Shown: positions 17,424 through 25,410 of the stretch, one piece after another
Numbering within the stretch: position 1 is the stretch's first letter
Layout of the letters: the number at the start of each line of letters is the position of its first letter
Assembly: GCF_003046175.1 (NCBI RefSeq)
Contig: NZ_PZZM01000001.1
Location: 1,373,001-1,437,000 of the forward strand
Source of the DNA: Bosea sp. 124
GTDB taxonomy: Bacteria; Pseudomonadota; Alphaproteobacteria; Rhizobiales; Beijerinckiaceae
Direction: 5' to 3'
Length of the DNA stretch: 64,000 nt
Program-made: the position numbers and the translations under genes
Notes under the pieces: generated by a model
The model's input: the letters and a program-made list of their open reading frames with translations, nothing else
The model's database searches: none
What the model was told of the DNA's origin: nothing

Positions 17424-18940
17424 TGAGCCAGACGATCCGTATCGCCGTCCTTCAGTTCGCTCATGAGACGGTGACCTTCCTGCCCAACGACACCACGCGG
17501 CGGGACTTCATCTATCCGGGTTCGCCTGCCAGCGGCGAGGCCCTGCTCGCGACCGACCCGAAGGGCTATATGGGCGGCTTCGTTCAGGTCGCGCGCGAAT
17601 ATGACGATGTCGAGTTGATCGGCATCACCTCTCCGCTTTGGCCGCTCACCGGCACGGGGTCCGGCTGGATCACGCAGGATGCCTACGAGCACTTCCTCGG
17701 CATCATGATCGCGGAACTGAGGGCGCAGCCAAGGCTCGACGGCGTCTATCTGGCGCTTCACGGCGCGCTGGCGGTGCGCGGCGTGCCGCGCCCCGAGGCC
17801 GACATCGCGCGGCGCGTCCGCGAGATCGTGGGCAGCAACGTCTTCATCTCGTCGACCTTCGATCCGCATGGCAACGAGGACGAGGCCTTTCTCCAGCAGG
17901 CCGACATGGCCTTCTGCGTCAAGTACTTCCCCCATTACGACATGCACCTGCAGGGCGAGCGCGCGGCGCGCATGCTGGTCAGGGCGATCCGCGGCAGCTT
18001 TCGGCCCGTGCATCGGACGCTGCGGATTCCGATCATCGCTCCGACGGTCGTGATGTGGACCGGCGCCTCGCCCTGGTCCGACCTGATCCAGCGCGCACTG
18101 ATCTGGGAGGCGCGCGAGCCGGATGTCTTCGTCAATGTCTTCTTTGGCTTTCCCTGGTCGGACGTTCCCGATGCCGGGATGGGATTGCAGGTCCTGACCC
18201 ATGACGACCCGGAACTGGCCGAGCGCGTGATCCGCGACATGGCCGAGTGGATCTGGCGGCGGCGCGAGGCGCTCCTCAACACCGTCAGGATCCACCCGAT
18301 GCAGCAGGGCGTCGCGCTGGCACGTGAGGCGGTGGAGGCCGGCGCGTCGCCGGTCCTGCTCGCCGACTACAGCGATCGCTCGGGCTACGCCACCTGGCTG
18401 CTGCAGGAGATCGTCGCGCAGAAGCTCGAACGCACCCTGATCGCCACCATCGCCTCGCCCGACGCCATCCGTGCCGTGTCGGCGGCCGGGGCGCGGCCGG
18501 GCGATGCGTTCGACGCTGAGGTCGGCGGGCTGTTCGATGAATCGGCCGGGGAGGCCGTGCGCATCGTCGGCACGATCCGCGATATCGGTGCGGCCACGAC
18601 CGCACGCGGCCAAGGCAACGAGTGGATTTGCGTCAACTTCGGCAGCGGCAATGTGCTGGTGCTCAGCCCCTATCTGGTCCAGATCATCGAGCCATCGGAA
18701 CTCTGGCAGCTCGGCCTCAAGCCCGAGGAGTTCGACGTGATCGCGATCAAGTCTCGCGCCCATTTCCGCCGAGGCTTCGACGACAGTGGCTTTGCGCCGA
18801 CGATCCTCCTGGTCGAGCCGCCGCAGCCGTTCATGGGCACGGTGCATCTCGAAGCGCTGCCCTACGCCAATCTCACGCTGACGGACTACTATCCGTACGG
18901 CAGCCCGCGCTTTCAGCCGGAGACGAGCGGACATCTCTGA
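17423..18940 (+). CDS. M81 family metallopeptidase, MlrC-like
   Basis: 505 residues; ATG 17423 overlaps the previous TAA by one base. Features of MlrC (microcystinase C family) are present: FAHETVTFLP near residue 13 (Glu ligand of the HET motif), YLALHGALAVRG near 110 and STFDPHGNEDEA near 145, likely Zn ligands. A C-terminal MlrC_C domain contains VLLADYSDRSGYATWLLQEI. Homologues cleave peptides or amide-like compounds. Coupling to a family 5 receptor suggests hydrolysis of the imported compound in the cytoplasm. No signal peptide is seen. Confidence 0.88.
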   Translation: MSQTIRIAVLQFAHETVTFLPNDTTRRDFIYPGSPASGEALLATDPKGYMGGFVQVAREYDDVELIGITSPLWPLTGTGSGWITQDAYEHFLGIMIAELRAQPRLDGVYLALHGALAVRGVPRPEADIARRVREIVGSNVFISSTFDPHGNEDEAFLQQADMAFCVKYFPHYDMHLQGERAARMLVRAIRGSFRPVHRTLRIPIIAPTVVMWTGASPWSDLIQRALIWEAREPDVFVNVFFGFPWSDVPDAGMGLQVLTHDDPELAERVIRDMAEWIWRRREALLNTVRIHPMQQGVALAREAVEAGASPVLLADYSDRSGYATWLLQEIVAQKLERTLIATIASPDAIRAVSAAGARPGDAFDAEVGGLFDESAGEAVRIVGTIRDIGAATTARGQGNEWICVNFGSGNVLVLSPYLVQIIEPSELWQLGLKPEEFDVIAIKSRAHFRRGFDDSGFAPTILLVEPPQPFMGTVHLEALPYANLTLTDYYPYGSPRFQPETSGHL

Positions 18941-19195
18941 GCGTCATCTCGGAGTCCATGCCGGATCGATGACCGCCGGCGGGCACGGACGTCCTGGACG
19001 CTCCGCGCCGGACGCCGGCCCTGGCTGACCACCGACAGACGAATAAGCCGGCGGATTCTCGAACCCGCCCGCATGGCAAGGCTTGGCGCATCGTCGTCAC
19101 ACTGCCCGCCGTCAGCACAGCCGGTTCAATTTCGACGAATCCGGACGCAAGTCCCTGAACCCATCTTCCGCCGTAGGTCACCGGCACCGGCGCGC
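18941..19195. other. Intergenic, no gene seen
   Basis: Together with the promoter/operator that follows it, this is a 338-base gap between the MlrC gene and the next TRAP operon. I see no coding frame with a ribosome site and no strong hairpin with a T-run. The regulatory part is confined to the last 85 bases. Confidence 0.5.
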
Positions 19196-19224
19196 TTGAC
19201 ATCAGTGTAACGTTTTAGTGTAAG
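19196..19224 (+). promoter_or_regulatory. Sigma-70-type promoter of the TRAP/LacI operon
   Basis: A perfect -35 TTGACA (19196-19201) is followed by exactly 17 bases and a -10-like TGTAAG (19219-19224, four of six matches to TATAAT). The TRAP receptor ATG is 54 bases further. The -10 is embedded in the dyad at 19216-19233, so repressor binding would occlude RNA polymerase. Confidence 0.65.
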
Positions 19225-19233
19225 GTTTCACTA
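19216..19233. promoter_or_regulatory. Candidate LacI-family operator
   Basis: An 18-base imperfect dyad, TAGTGTAAGGTTTCACTA, with TAGTG/CACTA arms. A direct copy of its left arm (AGTGTAA) lies 13 bases upstream at 19204-19210. It overlaps the promoter -10. The obvious ligand is the LacI protein encoded by the third gene of the same operon (22274), giving autoregulation. The dyad is read directly; the regulator assignment is inference. Confidence 0.55.
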
Positions 19234-19278
19234 GCCGCATCAAAGACGGTCGCTGATAAAATTCGGGAAGGAACGTCC

Positions 19279-20301
19279 ATGATCATTTCACGCCGCGCCC
19301 TGTTGGGTGGCGCCGTCGGCGGCGTCGCCACGGCTATCGCCAGCCCCTCGATCCTGCGGGCCCAGGCCCCCGTCGCCTTTCGCGTCTCGTCGTCGATGCC
19401 GGCCGACAGGAACGCGGCCCATTTTGTCTGGTTCGAACGCTTCCAGGCGCTGGTGAAGGAGCGTGTCGGCGACAAGGTGAAGCTCGACTATTTCGCCAAC
19501 AGCCAGCTCGGCCGCGAGGCCGATGTGGTGCAGCAGGTCGTGCTCGGCTCGACCGACATCATGATCACCGGCTCGTCGATCTGGGCGACCTCGGTGGCCG
19601 AATGGGGCATGCTCGATCTCGGCTATGTCTTCGACAGCCAGGACCATGCCGTGAAGGCGATCGATGCCGGGCTCGGCGATGCGCTGGGCAAATTGCTGCT
19701 CGAGCGTCGCGGCGCCGAGGTGCTGGGCTGGGGTTTCCATTTCGGCGCCCGCAACGTCTACACCAAGGCCAATGTGAAGAGCCTGGCAGATCTGAAGGGC
19801 GTCAAGCTGCGGGTGCTGCCGGCGCCGGCCTTCATCGAAACCTTCAAGATCATGGGCGCCGTGCCGGTGCCGATCCCGTTCAACGAGCTTTACACCGCGC
19901 TGCAGACCGGCGTAGTCGACGGCTTCGAGCATGACGCCGCCAGCGTCATCGCCAACCGGCTCTACGAAGTCACCAAGCATTGCTACCAGACCGACCATCT
20001 GTTCAGCCCGATGGTCGCCGTGATCGGCAAGCGCGGCATGAGCAAGGTCCCCGCCGAGGTCAAGGCCGCCTTCCTCGCCTGCGCGCAGGAGGCGACGACG
20101 TTCCAACGCGCCGAGGCCGCGTCGAGGGGCGCCGGCGCGATCCAGGAATTGAAGGGGCTGGGCATCTCCTTCACGCCGATGCCGAAGGAAGAGCGGGCCG
20201 CCATCCTGCAGCCGATGTCGGAGAAGCTCTATGCCGACTTCGCCAAGCAGTATCCGCCGACCAAGGCGCTGTTCGACATGGTCGCCAAGGCACGCGGCTG
20301 A
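19279..20301 (+). CDS. TRAP transporter substrate-binding protein, DctP family
   Basis: 340 residues with a twin-arginine-like leader (SRRALLGGAVGGVATAIA) ending near residue 30. DctP body: KLDYFANSQLGREADVVQQV near 65, the arginine-bearing strand LKGVKLRVLPAPAFIETFKI near 175 and ELYTALQTGVVDGFEHDAAS near 205, the ligand-contact element. AAGGAACG upstream of ATG 19279 is the ribosome site. First gene of the operon receptor - fused permease - LacI - dehydrogenase - amidohydrolase. A strong hairpin separates it from the permease gene. Confidence 0.94.
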   Translation: MIISRRALLGGAVGGVATAIASPSILRAQAPVAFRVSSSMPADRNAAHFVWFERFQALVKERVGDKVKLDYFANSQLGREADVVQQVVLGSTDIMITGSSIWATSVAEWGMLDLGYVFDSQDHAVKAIDAGLGDALGKLLLERRGAEVLGWGFHFGARNVYTKANVKSLADLKGVKLRVLPAPAFIETFKIMGAVPVPIPFNELYTALQTGVVDGFEHDAASVIANRLYEVTKHCYQTDHLFSPMVAVIGKRGMSKVPAEVKAAFLACAQEATTFQRAEAASRGAGAIQELKGLGISFTPMPKEERAAILQPMSEKLYADFAKQYPPTKALFDMVAKARG

Positions 20302-20320
20302 GGTCTGACACTGCACTCGG

Positions 20321-20351
20321 GCAGCCGGCCGCCGCGCGCGGCGCCGGCTGC
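20321..20351 (+). promoter_or_regulatory. Intra-operon hairpin between receptor and permease genes
   Basis: Arms GCAGCCGGC (20321-20329) and GCCGGCTGC (20343-20351) pair perfectly, with an inner GCCGC/GCGGC extension. No T-run follows, so it is unlikely to terminate. Such structures after a receptor gene commonly stabilise the upstream message, giving more receptor than permease; that role is inferred here. Confidence 0.6.
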
Positions 20352-20378
20352 AGGCCCTCCTGCTCGCGGTCACAATCA

Positions 20379-22259
20379 ATGCATGCTTCAAATGCGGGCG
20401 TCGCGCCCATGCTCTACCCCGGCTTCGGCTCGACCGGCCGGACCTTGCGCGGAATGCTCCACATCATGGAGGCGCTTGCCGCCTTCGCGCTGGCTGTCAA
20501 CGTGCTCGTGGTCTTCGTCTCGGTGATCTTCCGCTATGCGCTGCACGAGCCGCTGGAATGGGCCGAGGAGATCGCGCGCGCCATCATGGTGCTGCTGGTC
20601 TTCTTCGGTGCCGGCACGGTGCTCGGCCGGGGGCGGCATGCCGGCGTCGACGTCGTGCGCGGGCTGCTGCCCGTGCATTGGCGGCCGGCTCTGGTGCAGA
20701 TGTGCTGCTGGGTCATCGTCACTGTGGCGCTGGCCTTGTGCTTCACCTCGGTCGGCCTGACGATCGAGACCAGTGACCAGACCACGCCACTGGGCCTGCC
20801 GCAGGCGATCTATCTCTGGCCCGTGGTCGCGGGCAGCCTGTTCATCGCGATCTTCGGCGTCGCGAATGCCTTGGAGGGGCCGCCCCGCCTGGTCTGGGGC
20901 ACGCTTGCTGCGGGGCTCGCCATCGTCGCGGCGGTCTATGCCTGGAACCATCTGCTGATGCCGGGGCTGGCGTTGACGCCGCTCTGGCTCCTGATGCTGT
21001 CCTTCGTCGGCAGCGTCGTGATCGGCGTGCCGATCGCCTTTGCACTGGCCTTCGCGGCACTGATCTACTTCCTCAACGATCCCTCGCTGCCGCTGGTGAT
21101 CTATGCCCAGCAGATGGCGTCGGGCGCCGACCATTTCGTGCTGCTCGCGATCCCGTTCTTCGTCGTCGCGGGGCTGGCGATGGAGGCCAATGGCATGTCC
21201 GTGCGGCTGATCGAACTGCTGCTGCGCATGATGGGGCGGCTGAAGGGCGGCCTCAACCTGATCAGCATCGTCGCGACCGCGCTGTTTTCCGGCATCTCCG
21301 GCTCGAAACTCGCCGATATCGCAGCGGTCAGCGGGATCATCATGCCGGCCGTGCGCAAGACCAAGCAGGACCCCAACGAGGCAGCGGGGCTGCTCGCCTG
21401 CACGGCGGTGATGTCCGAAACCATCCCGCCCTGCGTCAACATGATCATCTTCGCCTTCGTCGCGAACATATCCGTCGGGGGGCTGTTCATGGCCGGCCTC
21501 GTCCCGGCCGGCGTGCTGGCGCTCTGCCTCGCGGCCGTGGCGATCTGGTTCGGCAACAGGATCGACCCCTCGGATGTGACCAGCGGGCGGACCCTGGCGC
21601 AGCTCATCGGCGGTTCGCTGATCGCGCTCGTGATGGTCTTCATGATCGGACGCGGCGTGACCTCCGGCGTCGCGACCTCGACCGAGATCTCGGCCTTCGC
21701 CGTGGTCTATGCGATCGTCATCGGCGGGCTCGCCTTCCGCGAATTGACGCTGCGCTCCGTCGTCGCGCTGTTCGTGCAGTCGGCCTCGATGGCGGGCGGC
21801 ATCCTGTTCATCGTCGCCGCCGCCTCGAACTTCGCCTTTGCCCTGACCATCGAGCAGATTCCCGCCGCGCTGTCGCATTCGCTGGTCGCGTTCGGGCAGG
21901 CCTATGGCAGCGTGATGTTCATCGCGCTGGCGGCCGTATTGATGGTGTTCTTCGGCGCCGTGCTCGAAGGCGCGCCGGCGCTGATCATCTTCGGGCCGCT
22001 GCTGACGCCGATCGCCCTGCAGCTCGGGGTCAACCCGCTGCATTTCGGCACGATCATGGTGATCGCAATGGGGCTCGGCCTGTTCGCGCCGCCAGTCGGG
22101 CTCGGCCTCTTTGCGACCTGCGCCATGACAGGTACCAGGATGGAAGATGTCGCGCGCCCGATGGCGAAATATCTGGCGGTGCTGGTGCTTGGCCTTATCC
22201 TGCTGATCCTGTTCCCGTCGCTATCGCTGTGGCTGCCGACGCGCCTCGGCCTGAATTGA
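20379..22259 (+). CDS. TRAP transporter fused permease (DctQ-DctM)
   Basis: 626 residues from ATG 20379; ATG 20409 is an alternative that removes ten residues, and neither has a strong ribosome site. Residues 20-185 form a DctQ domain (VIFRYALHEPLEWAEEIARA). From about residue 200 a DctM domain follows: IPFFVVAGLAMEANGMS, the ISGSKLADIAAVSG segment, SETIPPCVNMIIF in place of the usual IPPS hairpin, and LFAPPVGLGLFATC. Fusion of the two subunits is a known TRAP variant; it occurs twice in this window, while the first two TRAP systems are unfused. Confidence 0.93.
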   Translation: MHASNAGVAPMLYPGFGSTGRTLRGMLHIMEALAAFALAVNVLVVFVSVIFRYALHEPLEWAEEIARAIMVLLVFFGAGTVLGRGRHAGVDVVRGLLPVHWRPALVQMCCWVIVTVALALCFTSVGLTIETSDQTTPLGLPQAIYLWPVVAGSLFIAIFGVANALEGPPRLVWGTLAAGLAIVAAVYAWNHLLMPGLALTPLWLLMLSFVGSVVIGVPIAFALAFAALIYFLNDPSLPLVIYAQQMASGADHFVLLAIPFFVVAGLAMEANGMSVRLIELLLRMMGRLKGGLNLISIVATALFSGISGSKLADIAAVSGIIMPAVRKTKQDPNEAAGLLACTAVMSETIPPCVNMIIFAFVANISVGGLFMAGLVPAGVLALCLAAVAIWFGNRIDPSDVTSGRTLAQLIGGSLIALVMVFMIGRGVTSGVATSTEISAFAVVYAIVIGGLAFRELTLRSVVALFVQSASMAGGILFIVAAASNFAFALTIEQIPAALSHSLVAFGQAYGSVMFIALAAVLMVFFGAVLEGAPALIIFGPLLTPIALQLGVNPLHFGTIMVIAMGLGLFAPPVGLGLFATCAMTGTRMEDVARPMAKYLAVLVLGLILLILFPSLSLWLPTRLGLN

Positions 22260-22273
22260 GTTCAAGAGAGATC

Positions 22274-23347
22274 GTGTCGACCATCATCGACGTCGCAAGG
22301 CTGGCCGGAGTTTCGATCACGACCGTGTCGAACGTGCTGAACGGGCGCGCCGACCGGATGAAGAAAGATACCCTGTCGCGCGTCGAGCGGGCCATGGCGG
22401 AGCTCGGCTTCCAGCCCAACCGCGCGGCACGCCAGCTCAAGACGGGGCAGGCCGAACTCTTCGGCCTGCTCGTGCCCTCGCTGGCCAATCCGAGCTACGG
22501 CATGCTGGCGCGCGAGATCGAGGCCGCGGCGCGCGCGACCTATGGCTATCGCGTCATCGTCGCCAACACCTATCGCGACCCGGAGCAGGAGCGTGCCTTC
22601 CTCGACGATCTCTGGTCGCATGGCGCGAGGGGTGCGATCGTGGTCTCCTCGCTGGCCGATGAACGCCATTTCGAGGAGCCGATCGCGCGCGGCATGGTCG
22701 TGGTCAGCTATGACAGCCATGCCAAGCGCGGCGCGCTGCCGATCCTCGACTATGTCTCGGTCGACAACGCCGCCGCCGCCGATCTTGCCACCGAGCACCT
22801 GATCGCGCTCGGGCATCGTACCATCGCCTTCGTCACGCCCTCCGGCTGGACCTTCAGCCGCGCCGCCAAGCGTCAGGGCTTTCTCGACGCCGCCGCAAAG
22901 CACGGCGTCGAGACCGTCATCATCGAAGGCGCGACGGCCTCGATCTATTCCGACGCGGAGATGGCCGAGCTTGGTCAGGCGCTGGCTGGCGAGATCATCC
23001 AGCATCCGGCCAAGCCGACGGCCGCAGTCACGATCAACGACATGATGGCGATCGGGTTGATCGCGGGGTTGCGCGAGGCCGGTCTCGCCGCGCCTGACGA
23101 CATGTCGGTCGTCGGCTTCGACGCCCTGACGCTGGGCGCCTATATCGCACCGGCCCTTACCACGATTCGCACCCCGCTGACCGCCATGGCCCAGACGATG
23201 GTGAACCGCATCGTCACTCGGCTCGAAGTGCCCGGCACGCCGCTGGGCGAATTCCGCTTCGCCCCCGAACTTCTCATCCGCGGTTCGACATCCGCAGCCC
23301 CTCGCGACCACGGCGCCGCGCAAGCGCGGGTACAGCAGCAGATATGA
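22274..23347 (+). CDS. LacI-family transcriptional regulator
   Basis: 357 residues from GTG 22274, which follows GAGAG; GTG 22229 would overlap the permease gene and add 15 unfamily-like residues. The N-terminal helix-turn-helix and hinge are textbook (TIIDVARLAGVSITTVSNVLNG, then NRAARQLKTGQ). The rest is a periplasmic-binding-protein-like sensor ending in SVVGFDALTLGAYIAPALTTIR. It lies within the operon it probably controls through the 19216 dyad. Its stop overlaps the next ATG (ATGA). Confidence 0.9.
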   Translation: MSTIIDVARLAGVSITTVSNVLNGRADRMKKDTLSRVERAMAELGFQPNRAARQLKTGQAELFGLLVPSLANPSYGMLAREIEAAARATYGYRVIVANTYRDPEQERAFLDDLWSHGARGAIVVSSLADERHFEEPIARGMVVVSYDSHAKRGALPILDYVSVDNAAAADLATEHLIALGHRTIAFVTPSGWTFSRAAKRQGFLDAAAKHGVETVIIEGATASIYSDAEMAELGQALAGEIIQHPAKPTAAVTINDMMAIGLIAGLREAGLAAPDDMSVVGFDALTLGAYIAPALTTIRTPLTAMAQTMVNRIVTRLEVPGTPLGEFRFAPELLIRGSTSAAPRDHGAAQARVQQQI

Positions 23348-24345
23348 CGATGCGCGTATTCCTGACGCACACTCCGCATATGCGCGCGAACTATTACGGC
23401 GAGGCGGCGCTCGCGGGCCTGCGCGAATTGGCCGAGGTCCGGCTCTACCAGAGCGAGACGCCGCTCGACACCGCCGCCCTGATCGCGCAGGCCAAAGGCT
23501 GCGACATCATCATCTCCGACCGCCAGACAGCCGGTGAGGCGGCGCTGTTCGAGGCGTTGCCGGATCTCGTCGCCTTCCTGCGCTGCGCGATGGACATCCG
23601 CTCCGTCGATGTGCCTGCGGCGAGCCGTGCCGGCGTTCTCGTCACCCGCGCGACAGCGGGCTTCGTCGACGCCGTCGCCGAACTCGCCGTCGGCTTCATG
23701 GTCGACCTGTCGCGCGGGGTTGGTCGTGCTGCCGCGTCCTACCGGGCAGGCGTGTCGCCCGCGATCGAGATGGGCGTGCAATTATCGACAGCGACCGTCG
23801 GCATCATCGGTTTCGGCGCAATCGGCCGGCGTGTCGGGATCGTTTCCGCTGCGCTGGGTATGCGCGTACTCGCCAGCGATCCCGCACCGATCGCGCAGCC
23901 GGGCGTCGAGCAGGTCGGCATGACCGAGCTGCTGGGCCACTCCGATTTCGTGATCTGCCTCGCACCGGCCACGCCCGTCACCGAAAACCTGATGAACGCG
24001 CAGACTTTTGCCGCGATGCGCAAAGGCAGCTTCTTCATCAACCTGGCCCGCGGCGAACTTGTCGACGAGGCGAGCCTGATTGCGGCGCTCGACAGCGGCC
24101 ATCTGCGCGGCGCAGCGCTCGATGTCGGCCGAGCGCCGGACCAGATGCCGTCACCCCTGCTGGCCGGGAGACCCGACGTGATCGCGACGCCGCATATCGG
24201 CGGGCTGACGCCGCAGGCGACCCAGCATCAGGCCTTCGACACGGTCGAGCAGGTCGCGGCGCTGGTGCAGGGCCGTCTCCCGCCCGGCACCGTCAACGCG
24301 GACCATGGCGCAAGGTTCGAGCGCCTGCTGAAGAGGGCTTCATGA
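23344..24345 (+). CDS. D-isomer-specific 2-hydroxyacid dehydrogenase family protein
   Basis: 333 residues. The Rossmann motif GIIGFGAIGRRVG starts near residue 153. Catalytic Arg is R236 (INLARGELVDE) and catalytic His is H284 (ATPHIGG). The usual Glu of the Arg-Glu-His relay (in D-V-F-x-x-E-P) is not in place: the sequence reads LDVGRAPDQMP, with Pro at the Glu position and Asp one residue on. Activity may therefore be weak or altered. Probable role: NAD(P)H-linked conversion between a 2-oxo and a 2-hydroxy acid imported by the upstream TRAP system. Confidence 0.88.
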   Translation: MTMRVFLTHTPHMRANYYGEAALAGLRELAEVRLYQSETPLDTAALIAQAKGCDIIISDRQTAGEAALFEALPDLVAFLRCAMDIRSVDVPAASRAGVLVTRATAGFVDAVAELAVGFMVDLSRGVGRAAASYRAGVSPAIEMGVQLSTATVGIIGFGAIGRRVGIVSAALGMRVLASDPAPIAQPGVEQVGMTELLGHSDFVICLAPATPVTENLMNAQTFAAMRKGSFFINLARGELVDEASLIAALDSGHLRGAALDVGRAPDQMPSPLLAGRPDVIATPHIGGLTPQATQHQAFDTVEQVAALVQGRLPPGTVNADHGARFERLLKRAS

Positions 24346-25169
24346 TGCATAGTCTCGTGCCGCGCGGCGCCTGCGACTGCCATGTCCACATCTTCGATCC
24401 CGCTCACCCCTTGCCGGGCCGCCCGCCTCGGGAGACGCCTGATGCCACTCTGGCGGCGTATCGCGCTGTCCAGCACGCGACCGGGCTCGAGCGTGTCATC
24501 CTTGTCCAGGCCAACGGCTATGGCAGCGATAATCGCTGCATGCTGGAGGCGCTCGCCGCGCTCGGGAAAAGCACGGCGCGAGGCGTCGCGGTGGTGGCGC
24601 CCGATGCGCCGCGCGAGCTCCTCGTCGAACTCGACGCGCAAGGCGTCTGCGGCATTCGCTTCCATCTGCTGCCCGGCGGCCTGCTCGGCCGGGAGGCATT
24701 GCCGCGATTGTCGCGGCTCGCTGCCGATCTGGGCTGGCATGTCCAGGTCCAATGCGACGGCCGTTTGCTGGCGGAGCATGCGGAACTGCTGGCCGGGCTG
24801 CCCTGCCCCATCGTGATCGACCATATCGGCAAATTTCTGGAGCCGGTGCCGGTCTCGCATACGGGTTTCGTCAGCCTGCTCAGTCTGCTGGAGCGCGGCG
24901 ATGTCTGGGTGAAATTGTCGGCGCCCTACGAAGTTTCCCGCTCGGGTCCGCCCGATTATGCCGATGTCAGCGTCCTGGCGCGCGCTTTAGCCGATGCCGC
25001 TCCCGAGCGCATGGTCTGGGCGAGCAACTGGCCTCACCCATGGTTCGCTTCGCCGCCAAGCGAAGCCGCACTGATCGCGTTGCTGGCGGCATGGGTGCCC
25101 GACGAGAGCCGCCGGCGGGCGATCCTCGTCGACAATCCGGCCCGTCTTTACGGCTTTGACGCGGGCTGA
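24342..25169 (+). CDS. Amidohydrolase family protein (COG3618, 2-pyrone-4,6-dicarboxylate lactonase-like)
   Basis: 275 residues, ATG overlapping the dehydrogenase stop. TIM-barrel amidohydrolase motifs: CDCHVHIFDP at residue 10 (HxH on strand 1), CPIVIDHIGKF near 160 and MVWASNWPHPW near 225. In most relatives the last motif is W/F-G-[ST]-D-W-P with a catalytic Asp; here it is Asn. Relatives hydrolyse lactones such as 2-pyrone-4,6-dicarboxylate or sugar lactones. Last gene of the TRAP/LacI operon, so it likely acts on the imported acid or its lactone. Confidence 0.87.
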   Translation: MMHSLVPRGACDCHVHIFDPAHPLPGRPPRETPDATLAAYRAVQHATGLERVILVQANGYGSDNRCMLEALAALGKSTARGVAVVAPDAPRELLVELDAQGVCGIRFHLLPGGLLGREALPRLSRLAADLGWHVQVQCDGRLLAEHAELLAGLPCPIVIDHIGKFLEPVPVSHTGFVSLLSLLERGDVWVKLSAPYEVSRSGPPDYADVSVLARALADAAPERMVWASNWPHPWFASPPSEAALIALLAAWVPDESRRRAILVDNPARLYGFDAG

Positions 25170-25277
25170 GCACAGCACATGTTCGCGATGATGAAGCGGC
25201 GCGCAGCTTGACCCGTCCAATCCGGCGGCGATCGAGCACCTGATGGCCGCATCGAACGACTGCACTGCTTTGGGCAG

Positions 25278-25346
25278 TCACAATGCGAGTGCGGGGAACC
25301 ACATCAGGAGAATGACCGCGAGAAGATAGACCAAGACGAACGGCAT
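25278..25346 (-). CDS. 22-residue single-helix membrane microprotein (candidate)
   Basis: On the minus strand a GGGAGG ribosome site stands eight bases before ATG 25346. The frame encodes one hydrophobic helix (MPFVLVYLLAVILLMWFPAL then two more residues) and TGA at 25278. It lies 64 bases downstream of, and on the same strand as, the LacI gene at 25411. The sequence resembles the last helix of DctM permeases, so it may be a remnant; however the codons before the ATG do not continue DctM similarity. Existence as a translated gene is unproven. Confidence 0.4.
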   Translation of the reverse strand: MPFVLVYLLAVILLMWFPALAL

Positions 25347-25410
25347 GGGTTCATCCTCCCGGGCACAGCCGTGGTTTGGCGGCGCGGCTGTCGTCGTGGA
25401 CAGGCGGCCG

